A stretch of DNA of 14,296 bases from JAVJUS01 sp040220455 (GTDB lineage: Bacteria; Pseudomonadota; Alphaproteobacteria; DSM-16000; Inquilinaceae). A program made the translations under genes and the position numbers. The stretch's first letter is position 1. Each line of letters starts with the position of its first letter. The stretch is from NCBI GenBank assembly GCA_040220455.1, contig JAVJUS010000100.1, positions 1-14,296 on the forward strand, given 5' to 3'. Below the pieces are notes generated by a model. The model was not told where the DNA came from. It ran no database searches and saw only the letters and a program-made list of their open reading frames with translations. Positions 1 through 6,513 of the stretch are shown piece by piece.

Positions 1-231
1 CCGCGCCGTCGCCTCTCCCGGCAAGGGAATGCTCGGCCGCGATGGGCCCGTCGCGGCCGGGTCGCGCGGATCGTCGTGGGTGCCGTCCTCGGGCGTCGTG
101 CCCGGGTCGGCCGGCGCTGCGGGCGGCACCGGCGCGCCGAGCGCCGCGTTGTCGCGGCCCTCGGTCTCCTCCAGGCGAGGGGGCTCAGGCGTGACGGTCA
201 CGGCAACTCGTCCGGCCCTCGGCGTCCGCAT
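1..231 (-). CDS. N-terminal part of an unidentified protein, cut by the left edge
   Basis: An open minus-strand frame runs from an ATG at 231 to the window edge, about 77 codons without a stop. From about codon 9 onward nearly every third codon position is G or C, as in the certain genes here, which is the main reason to believe it. The visible peptide is rich in Pro, Ala, Asp, Glu and Thr and has no membrane segment, so it is probably a disordered N-terminal region. The start is uncertain: an in-frame GTG at 201 gives a product beginning MTVTPEPPRLEE and is about as likely; neither has a strong Shine-Dalgarno. The frame stays open somewhat upstream of the ATG, but codon quality drops there. 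No family can be recognised from this part. It lies downstream of the photolyase fusion gene on the same strand, 215 bp away. Confidence 0.5.
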   Translation of the reverse strand, partial: MRTPRAGRVAVTVTPEPPRLEETEGRDNAALGAPVPPAAPADPGTTPEDGTHDDPRDPAATGPSRPSIPLPGEATAR

Positions 232-408
232 GGCGGTCGGCGTGCTGCAAGATCCCACTCCCCGTCGGATCGCGCTCGCGGGGTCGCGGCGCGACCCTGC
301 TCGGCATGGCGCTGCGGGATGACCCCGATTGACGGACTTCCGGCCCGGTCGTCCGCCGATGTCCGGGCAGACCCCGGGCCCGCGACCTCCCCGCCGCGGT
401 TGGAGTGC

Positions 409-416
409 GAAATAGC
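409..416 (-). promoter_or_regulatory. Possible -10 box in an AT-rich tract
   Basis: On the minus strand the sequence GCTATTTC matches 7 of 8 positions of the Caulobacter-type -10 consensus GCTANAWC. It sits in the AT-rich tract 405-452, which stands out from its GC-rich surroundings. A poor -35 (TTCAAG) lies about 17 nt upstream. It could serve the left-edge gene, with a leader of about 170-200 nt, but that is long and the call is weak. I see no T-run hairpin in the tract that would make it a classical terminator for the photolyase fusion gene. The rest of 232-446 shows nothing I can name. Confidence 0.25.
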
Positions 417-446
417 GTGTGAATCTTACCTAATCTTGAACTTTTA

Positions 447-2981
447 TTAGAGGTCTACGGGTTTGACCGCCCGAGGCGAGAGGTGCGCCCGCTCCGTCAC
501 CGGCGCGGTGCCCGCGATCGCGCCCAGGACCCGACCCGCCAGCGCGACGCCGCTCAGCCAGGCGTCCTCGATTCGCGGCCCGCGGCACCAGTCTCCCGCG
601 GCGCCCAGGCCGAGCGCGGGGTCGAACAGGGCGTCGGGGCCGGGCGCCGGCCCGATCACCCGGGCATGACGCCAGCGGTGGCCGCGCGCTCCCACCGCCG
701 GTGGCAAGCTGCCTCCCACCGCGTCGGCGAAGGCGTCGAGCAGCGCCGGCACGATTTCCTCCGGCGTTTCCTCCAGATGCTCGGCGCTCCAGGCCGGCGT
801 GGCGTGGAGCACCCAGCATTCGCCCGCGGGCCGGCCGGGCTTGGCCGAATCGCGGGCGATCCAGGCGAGCGGCGAGTCCTCGACGAAGGCCGCCTGCGGC
901 GGCGGGTCGCCGGGCAGGGCGACCGCGTCGCCGAACCAGGCCATCACCGCCCAGCACGGCGCCATCGACGCCGCGCCGGCCGCGCGCGCCAGCTCGGGCG
1001 CGGGGGCGAGCAGGGGGCCGGCCTGCGGCGCGGGCGTGCAGACCAGCACGATCTCCGCCTGCTCGGCCGGCTCGTCGCCGTCGCCCTCGTCCGCCGCCGC
1101 GACGAGTCGCCAGCCGCCATCCGGCGCGGCCTCGACCGACCCGATCCGGCGGCCGAAGGCGACGTCGAGATCGCCGGCCAGGTGGCGGATCACCGCGCTC
1201 ATCCCCGGCGTGCCGACGAAGCGGCGGCGCGGCGGCGCGGGCTCGGCCCGGCCGGCCGCCAGCCGCGCGACCGGCGCCTCCCAGCGGGCGGCGACGCCGT
1301 CGTCGACCCAGCTTTCGACGAATCGGGCGAAGCGCGGATCGTCGGCGGTGAAGTACTGGGCGCCATGGTCGAAGGCGGTGCCGTCCTGGCCGCGCCGCGT
1401 CGACAGCCGGCCGCCCGGCCCGCGCCCCTTGTCGTGGACGCGCACCGCGTAGCCGTGGTCGGCGAGCGTACGGGCGGCGGCGAGCCCTGCGATGCCGGCG
1501 CCGATGACGGCGATCGGGGGCGCCCGGCCGGCGGCCTCGACGATCGCCGGGGCGGCGACCGAGGCGCGGAAGGCCTCCGGGTCGAGGCGTCGGGCATGCA
1601 CCGCCGCCGAGCGTGCGCGCACCCGGCCGAAGACCGGCTTCGGCGGGTCGAACGGCCGGTCGAAGGCGCCGAGGCACCACAGCAGCCCGCCATAGGAGTT
1701 CGGGTCGCGACCGTCGAGCGCGTAGCGGTGGTTGAGATCGACCAGCCGGTCGAGCGCCGTCGCGGCGTCCGGCGTCCAGGCCAGGATCTCCTTGCCCCAG
1801 GTCATGCGCAGGTTGTTGTGCAGCTCGCCCTGGCGGAGCAGGGAGAGCTGGGCGGCGTCCCACAGCGGCTCGCCGGTGCGCGCCCGGGCCAGCGTCTCCC
1901 AGGAGGCGAGCGCGTCGCGGCGGTCGAACTCGGCCCGCGCCAGGCTCTCCCGCGCCCAGTCCGGGATCGCGTCCAGGCTGTCCGGGTCGGGCGTGAAGCG
2001 GCAGAAGACATGGGCCAGCTCGCGCCAGACCAGCATCTCGTCGAGGACCTTCTCCGCCCCGTCGCCGCCCTTGGCCATCGCCTCGCGCGCGAGCCGGAAG
2101 GGCGAGACCTGGCCGTAGTGCAGATAGGCCGACATCCGGCTGACCGCGGTCCGGTCCAGGGCGTCGTTGCGCCGCCTGGCGTAGCGCGCCAGGCGGGTGT
2201 CGCGGAAATCCGCCCAGCGGGCATAGCCGGCGCGGCTGCCGCCCGGCGTGTGCGGCACCGGGCCGACGCCGTGGTCGATTTCGCACTCGGCGACCAGGGC
2301 CGGGATGTCGGCGCTCGCCAGGTCCATCGGCGCGAACGGCAGGTCGGGCAGGAAGGCGGGGCCGGGCGGCGCGACGTCGCTCCAGCCCTCCTCCAGCCGC
2401 AGGGCGCGCGCCTCCTTCGTCGCCTTGCGGAAGGCGAAGGCCCGGTCATGGGCCCGGCCGACGAGGCGCATCGGCAGGGTGCAGGCGGTGTCGAGCGCCA
2501 GCACCGGCCCGGGCGCCGCGCCGGCCAGGGCCTCGGCCCAGCGGCGCATGGGTGCCGTCGGCATGTCCTCGGTGACGGTGCAGGCCGCCGCCCCGGCCAG
2601 GGTCTTCAGGTGCGGACCGCGATGGCCCGGCCGCGACAGGTGGAAGGCGTAACCGATGCCGCGCGCCGCCAGCTCCGCCGCCACGTCGCGCGCGCCCTCC
2701 AGGATGAAGGTGTGGTGCCGGTCGGAGGCGTAAGGGTAGCGCTCGTCCAGCGCGTGATAGACGAAGGCCGGCAGCCCCAGCGCCCGGGCCAGGGCCAGCG
2801 CCGCGTCGAGCGCCGGGTTGTCGTGCCCGCGCACGGCCGTGCGCATCCAGTAGAGGACGTAGCGCCCGTCCGCCGCGACCGGCCGGTCGTTGAGCGGCGT
2901 CACCCGCTCGGCCAGCCGGGGCGGCAGGGCCGGCAGGCCGTCGTTCAGGCGGGGCGGGTCGAAGAGCGGCAGGTCGGGCAT
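447..2981 (-). CDS. Class II photolyase-like / renalase-type FAD oxidoreductase fusion protein
   Basis: This 844-residue protein joins two flavoprotein modules. Residues about 36-458 look like a class II DNA photolyase: VLYWMRTAVRGHDN near 42-55, SAYLHYGQVSPF at 284-295, WRELAHVFCRF at 319-329, IPDWARESL at 339-347, LHNNLRMTWGKEILAW at 387-402 and LDGRDPNSY at 422-430, the last two being family hallmarks of the FAD site. After a linker (459-487), residues 488-825 resemble the renalase/COG3380 group: dinucleotide-binding GAGIAG at 494-499, DKGRGPGGRLSTRR at 517-530, FDHGAQYFT at 537-545, and a closing GAAGDWCRG at 793-801 that should contact FAD. Class II photolyases split cyclobutane pyrimidine dimers using blue light; renalases oxidise aberrant dihydro-NAD(P) isomers. 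The joint role is unknown. The start at 2981 is chosen because the photolyase similarity begins soon after and a -10-like box lies just upstream. An in-frame ATG at 3068 would overlap the divergent xerC start and adds non-conserved sequence. Confidence 0.88.
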   Translation of the reverse strand: MPDLPLFDPPRLNDGLPALPPRLAERVTPLNDRPVAADGRYVLYWMRTAVRGHDNPALDAALALARALGLPAFVYHALDERYPYASDRHHTFILEGARDVAAELAARGIGYAFHLSRPGHRGPHLKTLAGAAACTVTEDMPTAPMRRWAEALAGAAPGPVLALDTACTLPMRLVGRAHDRAFAFRKATKEARALRLEEGWSDVAPPGPAFLPDLPFAPMDLASADIPALVAECEIDHGVGPVPHTPGGSRAGYARWADFRDTRLARYARRRNDALDRTAVSRMSAYLHYGQVSPFRLAREAMAKGGDGAEKVLDEMLVWRELAHVFCRFTPDPDSLDAIPDWARESLARAEFDRRDALASWETLARARTGEPLWDAAQLSLLRQGELHNNLRMTWGKEILAWTPDAATALDRLVDLNHRYALDGRDPNSYGGLLWCLGAFDRPFDPPKPVFGRVRARSAAVHARRLDPEAFRASVAAPAIVEAAGRAPPIAVIGAGIAGLAAARTLADHGYAVRVHDKGRGPGGRLSTRRGQDGTAFDHGAQYFTADDPRFARFVESWVDDGVAARWEAPVARLAAGRAEPAPPRRRFVGTPGMSAVIRHLAGDLDVAFGRRIGSVEAAPDGGWRLVAAADEGDGDEPAEQAEIVLVCTPAPQAGPLLAPAPELARAAGAASMAPCWAVMAWFGDAVALPGDPPPQAAFVEDSPLAWIARDSAKPGRPAGECWVLHATPAWSAEHLEETPEEIVPALLDAFADAVGGSLPPAVGARGHRWRHARVIGPAPGPDALFDPALGLGAAGDWCRGPRIEDAWLSGVALAGRVLGAIAGTAPVTERAHLSPRAVKPVDL

Positions 2982-2988
2982 AAGCCGG

Positions 2989-3016
2989 GAGTTAGCGCGC
3001 CCGGTAGCCGCGACCA
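2989..3016 (-). promoter_or_regulatory. Putative promoter of the photolyase fusion gene
   Basis: The minus strand carries TGGTCG (3016-3011), 14 nt, then GCTAACTC (2996-2989), which matches 7 of 8 positions of the Caulobacter-type -10 GCTANAWC. The box ends 7 nt before the ATG at 2981, and no Shine-Dalgarno lies between. Transcription would then start at or next to the ATG, suggesting a leaderless message. This is inference from pattern only. Confidence 0.4.
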
Positions 3017-3066
3017 GGGTCGGCCAGCGACTTGCGTCGCCGGCCGGTGCGGGGCGAGACTCCGCC

Positions 3067-4095
3067 ATGCCCCCCGCCCGCCCCGAGTCGCCCGATCTGC
3101 TGCCCGCCCGCGCGGACGTCCTCGACGCGCTCGCGGGCTGGCGGCGGTGGCTGGCGGTGGAGCGGCGGTGTTCGCCGCGCACGCTGGAGGCTTATGACGG
3201 CGATGTGCGGGCCTTCCTGCGCTTCTTCGCCGAGCATGCCGGCGGGCCGCCCGGGCTCGACGCCCTGTCGCGGGCGACGCTGGCGGATTTCCGCGCCTTC
3301 CAGGCGGCGCGCGCGGCCTCCGGAGCGGGGTCGGCGAGCCGGGCGCGGGGGCTGTCGGGGCTGCGCAGCTTCTTCGGCTGGCTCGACCGGTCTGGGCGGA
3401 TGCACAACCCGGCGCTCGCCCTGCTGGGATCGCCCAAGGTCGCCCGCCGCCTGCCGCGTCCCTTGACGGAGGCCGACGCCCGCGCGGTGATCGACAGTGC
3501 CGAGGCGGAGGCCGACGAGACCGGCCGGCCGGCCTGGATCGGCCTGCGCGACCGGGCGCTGATGGCGCTGCTCTACGGCGCCGGGCTGCGGCTGGGCGAG
3601 GCGCTGGCGCTCGATCTCGGCGACTGGCCGAAGCCCGGGACGCCGGCCCTGACGGTCGACGGCAAGGGCAACAAGCAGCGCCGCGTGCCGCTGCTCGACG
3701 CCGTGCGCGCGCCGGTGGAGGCCTATCGCGCCGCCTGCCCCTGGCCTGAGGCGGCCGACGCGCCCCTGTTCCGCGGCGCCCGCGGGGCGCGGCTGAGCCC
3801 GACCGTGGCCGAGCGCGCCATGGCGGCTCTGCGCCGCCGCCTGGGCCTGCCCGACAGCGCCACGCCGCACGCCCTGCGCCACAGCTTCGCCACGCACCTG
3901 CTGGCCGGCGGCGCGGATCTGCGCGCGATCCAGGAGTTGCTGGGCCATGCCGACCTGGGCACGACCCAGCGCTATGCGGAGATCGACGAGGCGCGGCTGA
4001 TGGCGGTCTACGACGAGGCCCATCCGCGCGCGCGGGCTCGGGCGCGGGACGCGGCCATCGACGACGGCGGCGACGGGCCGGGACCGCGCGAGTAG
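3067..4095 (+). CDS. xerC: Site-specific tyrosine recombinase XerC
   Basis: XerC works with XerD at the chromosomal dif site to resolve chromosome dimers at the end of replication. The 342-residue protein has an N-terminal SAM-like core-binding domain (about 16-110) and a C-terminal catalytic domain (about 130-322). All catalytic residues of the tyrosine recombinase family are visible: R175 in GAGLRLGEAL, K200 in the beta-hairpin GKGNKQRRVPL, H268 and R271 in PHALRHSFATHLL, H294 in LLGHADLGTTQ and the nucleophile Y303 in QRYAEID. The ending VYDEAHPRA is typical of XerC rather than phage integrases; a 20-residue low-complexity tail follows. The ATG at 3067 is preferred because upstream in-frame codons would run through the divergent photolyase fusion gene. 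No integron, attachment site or phage gene is nearby, which supports the housekeeping role over a mobile-element integrase. Confidence 0.93.
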   Translation: MPPARPESPDLLPARADVLDALAGWRRWLAVERRCSPRTLEAYDGDVRAFLRFFAEHAGGPPGLDALSRATLADFRAFQAARAASGAGSASRARGLSGLRSFFGWLDRSGRMHNPALALLGSPKVARRLPRPLTEADARAVIDSAEAEADETGRPAWIGLRDRALMALLYGAGLRLGEALALDLGDWPKPGTPALTVDGKGNKQRRVPLLDAVRAPVEAYRAACPWPEAADAPLFRGARGARLSPTVAERAMAALRRRLGLPDSATPHALRHSFATHLLAGGADLRAIQELLGHADLGTTQRYAEIDEARLMAVYDEAHPRARARARDAAIDDGGDGPGPRE

Positions 4096-4118
4096 CCGGT
4101 CGGCGCCGGCGGCGGTCC

Positions 4119-4475
4119 TCACGGATCGCGCAGGCCCAGGCGGGAGAGCCAGAGCCGCACGCGCTGCTCCGCCCGGGCGTAGTTCCGGTCGAGGCTCGGC
4201 CAGCGCTTGCGCGCGCGCCGGAGCAGCAGGCGGACCCGGGGATCGACGCGGGACAGGATCGCCGCGGCCATCAGCAGGAACAGGATGCCCTGGAGCACCG
4301 GCAGGACGAGCCCGGCGAGCCCGAGGGGCACCAGGCTCCAGCCGAGCACGCGCAGATAGAGCCGACGCCGGCGCCGCCGGGCGGTCCGTCGCTCCGCGTC
4401 CCGGCCGGTCCCCTCGGGCGGCGGGGTGGGGGCCGGGCCGGACCCCGGGGCGGGGGCGCTCTCGGGAGCGGTCAC
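4119..4475 (-). CDS. Small membrane protein (PGPGW/DUF454-like hydrophobic hairpin)
   Basis: This is a 118-residue protein with a proline- and alanine-rich N-terminus (1-25), an arginine cluster (29-38), a long hydrophobic stretch at about 43-75 that probably makes two short membrane helices around LVLPVLQG, and a basic C-terminal tail with a DPRVRLLLRRARKRWP segment. The helix-LP-helix arrangement recalls the PGPGW and DUF454 groups of small inner-membrane proteins, whose function is not established. The GTG start at 4475 overlaps the stop of the preceding gene as GTGA, a classical sign of translational coupling; no separate Shine-Dalgarno is seen. The arginine cluster before the first helix favours a cytoplasmic N-terminus. 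The gene converges on xerC with a 23-bp gap that shows no convincing terminator. Confidence 0.72.
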   Translation of the reverse strand: MTAPESAPAPGSGPAPTPPPEGTGRDAERRTARRRRRRLYLRVLGWSLVPLGLAGLVLPVLQGILFLLMAAAILSRVDPRVRLLLRRARKRWPSLDRNYARAEQRVRLWLSRLGLRDP

Positions 4476-4753
4476 TCTGCCCGGCCGGGATTGGCGCCGG
4501 CGGCGGGGTCGGTGATCTCCAGGACCCGGCGGGCGGCGCCCGGCAGCCGGGGCGCCATCGCGGCCAGCCGGCGCGACAGGCCCGGATGGGCCGCCCGACG
4601 CCGGCGCAGCCAGCCCTGCAGCGTCCGGCTGCGCGGCGCCACGAGGGCGAGGCCGACGATCACCATGACCAGCCCGATCGGCACCGGTGTCGGCAGGATC
4701 ACCGTACCGACCCCGATCAGCAGCCATCCGGCCGTCAGCCTGACCAGCAGCAT
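4472..4753 (-). CDS. Small PGPGW-like transmembrane protein
   Basis: A 93-residue protein with two hydrophobic segments at about 3-20 and 24-40, separated by ILPTPVPIG, followed by a basic region (RSRTLQGWLRRRR) and an amphipathic tail. The helix-turn-helix membrane core with a proline-rich turn resembles the PGPGW family, for which no biochemical role is known. The ATG at 4753 is chosen because GGAGG lies 8 nt upstream; a longer in-frame reading from 4837 would start inside the putative promoter region and adds a non-hydrophobic leader. It overlaps the next gene by 4 bp, and both products have the same architecture, so they may act together or derive from a duplication. It follows lpdA on the same strand, 134 bp away, but seems to have its own promoter. 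Confidence 0.72.
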   Translation of the reverse strand: MLLVRLTAGWLLIGVGTVILPTPVPIGLVMVIVGLALVAPRSRTLQGWLRRRRAAHPGLSRRLAAMAPRLPGAARRVLEITDPAAGANPGRAE

Positions 4754-4808
4754 CGCCCACGCCTCCGCGTCCCGCGGGGCGCCGTGCCCCGGCGGGCTCG
4801 CGGGGCGG

Positions 4809-4816
4809 ACTATAGC
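4809..4816 (-). promoter_or_regulatory. Putative -10 element for the small membrane-protein pair
   Basis: On the minus strand GCTATAGT contains TATAGT, 5 of 6 matches to the sigma-70 -10 TATAAT, and starts with the GCTA typical of alphaproteobacterial -10 boxes. No good -35 is seen 16-18 nt upstream. Transcription would begin about 45-50 nt before the ATG at 4753, leaving room for the GGAGG ribosome site. Confidence 0.42.
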
Positions 4817-4887
4817 GTGGGCGTGAGTCGGTTCCATGACAGCCCCGCCACCGATGTCGGCCGGCCCGGCCCGGCGTTCCGGTCGCG

Positions 4888-6300
4888 CTACATGTGCAGC
4901 GGCAGGCCGTTCGTGGCGTCGAGCGCGGCTTCCTTGACGATCTCAGACAGGGTCGGGTGGGCGTGGCTGGTCCGGCCGATATCCTCGGCCGAGGCGCCGA
5001 ACTCGACCGCCACGGCGCATTCGGCGATCAGCGTGCCGGCATCCGCGCCCAGGATGTGGACGCCCAGGATGCGGTCGGTCCTCTCGTCGGCGAGGATCTT
5101 GACGAAGCCGTCGGTCGCCCGCATCGCCCGGGCGCGCCCGTTGGCGGTGTAGGGAAACTTGCCGACCTTGTAGGCGACGCCGGCCTCTTTCAGCTGCTCC
5201 TCGGTCCGGCCGACCTGGGCGACCTCCGGCGCGGTGTAGACCACGCCCGGGATCGCGTCGTAGGTGACGTGCCCCGCCTGGCCGGCCAGGATCTCGGCCA
5301 GCGCCACGCCCTCTTCCTCCGCCTTGTGGGCCAGCATCGGGCCGGCGATCACGTCGCCGATGGCGTAGATGCCGTCGACCGAGGACGTGTAGTGGCCGTC
5401 GACCTCGACCCGGCCGCGGTCGTCGGTCTTCACGCCGACATCCTCGAGGCCCAGCCCCTCGGTGTAGGCGTAGCGGCCGATGGCGACGAGCACCACGTCG
5501 GCCTCCAGCGTCTCGGCGTCGCCGCCGGCGGCGGGCTCGAGCGTCAGGTTCACACCCGACTTCGAGGCCTTGGCGCCGGTCACCTTGGTCTTCAGCTTGA
5601 AGTCCAGGCCCTGGCGCTTGAGGATGCGCTGCATCTGCTTGGAGACCTCGCCGTCCATACCCGGCAGGATGCGGTCGAGGAACTCCACCACGGTCACCTT
5701 GGCACCCAGCCGCGACCAGACCGAGCCCATCTCCAGCCCGATATAGCCGCCGCCGATCACGACCATCGACTTGGGCACCTCCGGCAGGGCGAGCGCGCCT
5801 GTCGAGCTGACGATGCGCGTCTCGTCGACCTCCACGCCCTTCAGCGGGGTCGAGCCGGAGCCGGTGGCGATGACGATCGACTTCGCCTTGTGGCTCTTCG
5901 CCTTGCCGTCGGCGCCGGTCACTTCCACGGTGTCCTTGGCGGTGATCTTGCCGGTGCCCTTCAGCCAGTCGATCTTGTTCTTCTTGAACAGGTACTCCAC
6001 GCCCTGGACGTTCGACTTGACCGTGTCGTCCTTGTGCTCGAGGAGGGTCTTCAGGTCGAGCTCGACCTTGCCGACCTTGACGCCGAAGTCGCCCAGGTGC
6101 TTCGACGCCTCCTCGAATTTCTCCGAGGACTGGAGCATCGCCTTGGACGGGATGCAGCCGACATTGAGGCAGGTGCCGCCCAGCGTCTCGCGCTTCTCGA
6201 CGCAGGCGACCTTCAGGCCGAGCTGCGCCGCCTTGATGGCGCAGACATAGCCGCCCGGGCCGCTGCCGATGACGATCACGTCGTAGGAGCTCTCTGCCAT
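4888..6300 (-). CDS. lpdA: Dihydrolipoyl dehydrogenase (E3)
   Basis: E3 reoxidises dihydrolipoyl groups on the E2 subunits of pyruvate, 2-oxoglutarate or branched-chain dehydrogenases (or on glycine-cleavage H protein), passing electrons through FAD and a disulfide to NAD+. The 470-residue length is normal. Visible motifs in order: FAD-binding GSGPGG at 12-17, the redox disulfide GGTCLNVGC with C44 and C49, ATGS at 145-148, NAD-binding GGGYIGLE at 183-190, the second FAD contact YAIGD at 312-316, and the interface active-site pair H448 and E453 in HAHPTLSE. The start at 6300 precedes MAESSYDVIVIG; an upstream in-frame codon at 6333 adds only non-conserved residues. GAGG lies 12 nt before the ATG, slightly far. 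No E1 or E2 gene is in the window. It has a clean -10 box upstream and is divergent from the sugar operon. Confidence 0.96.
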   Translation of the reverse strand: MAESSYDVIVIGSGPGGYVCAIKAAQLGLKVACVEKRETLGGTCLNVGCIPSKAMLQSSEKFEEASKHLGDFGVKVGKVELDLKTLLEHKDDTVKSNVQGVEYLFKKNKIDWLKGTGKITAKDTVEVTGADGKAKSHKAKSIVIATGSGSTPLKGVEVDETRIVSSTGALALPEVPKSMVVIGGGYIGLEMGSVWSRLGAKVTVVEFLDRILPGMDGEVSKQMQRILKRQGLDFKLKTKVTGAKASKSGVNLTLEPAAGGDAETLEADVVLVAIGRYAYTEGLGLEDVGVKTDDRGRVEVDGHYTSSVDGIYAIGDVIAGPMLAHKAEEEGVALAEILAGQAGHVTYDAIPGVVYTAPEVAQVGRTEEQLKEAGVAYKVGKFPYTANGRARAMRATDGFVKILADERTDRILGVHILGADAGTLIAECAVAVEFGASAEDIGRTSHAHPTLSEIVKEAALDATNGLPLHM

Positions 6301-6364
6301 TGTCGACCGTATCCTCTTGCCGGCGGGCCGCACCCGCGCTCTCGCACGTGGTAACGCGGCCCCG

Positions 6365-6372
6365 GTTTTAGC
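6365..6372 (-). promoter_or_regulatory. Putative -10 element of lpdA
   Basis: The minus strand reads GCTAAAAC, an 8 of 8 match to the Caulobacter-type -10 consensus GCTANAWC, inside an otherwise extremely GC-rich stretch. No clear TTGAC-like -35 is present at the usual distance. It would give a leader of about 55-60 nt before the ATG at 6300. Confidence 0.45.
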
Positions 6373-6436
6373 GGAGGCGGCGGCGCGCGGCTAGAGGGGC
6401 GGCGGCGGGGCGCGGTCGGGCCGGTTCCCGCTCGTG

Positions 6437-6465
6437 TTGAACCGCCCCGCGCCACGCCCTAGAGT
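6437..6465 (+). promoter_or_regulatory. Putative sigma-70 promoter of the three-gene sugar operon
   Basis: TTGAAC (6437-6442), a 17-nt spacer and TAGAGT (6460-6465) give 4 of 6 matches to each consensus hexamer at ideal spacing, 48 nt before the ATG at 6514. It is the best-spaced promoter pair in the window. No inverted repeat that would mark an operator is obvious around it. Confidence 0.5.
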
Positions 6466-6513
6466 GCCCGGCGTCGGCGCCCGCAGGCGCGCCGGTCGAA
6501 GGGGGACGGGGCG

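Noticed and set aside
76..450. A 124-codon plus-strand frame ending in the AT-rich tract
   Set aside because: Arg/Gly-rich, no motif, codon positions not GC-biased as in real genes, and the minus strand is the better coding frame in 1-231.
483..3197. A 904-codon open frame on the plus strand opposite the photolyase fusion gene
   Set aside because: It is the complement of a GC-rich gene in which stops are rare. Its product is Arg/Ala/Gly/Pro-rich with no domain, while the minus strand shows two clear protein families.
3067..4095. Tyrosine recombinase considered as a phage or integron integrase
   Set aside because: The XerC-type ending, normal GC content and housekeeping neighbours, with no attachment site, cassette or phage gene.
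4894..6354. A 486-codon open frame on the plus strand opposite lpdA
   Set aside because: lpdA has every catalytic motif in place on the other strand; the antisense product has none.
6425..6429. GGAAC on the minus strand as a general-stress (EcfG-type) -35
   Set aside because: No CGTT-like -10 follows at 16-18 nt toward lpdA.
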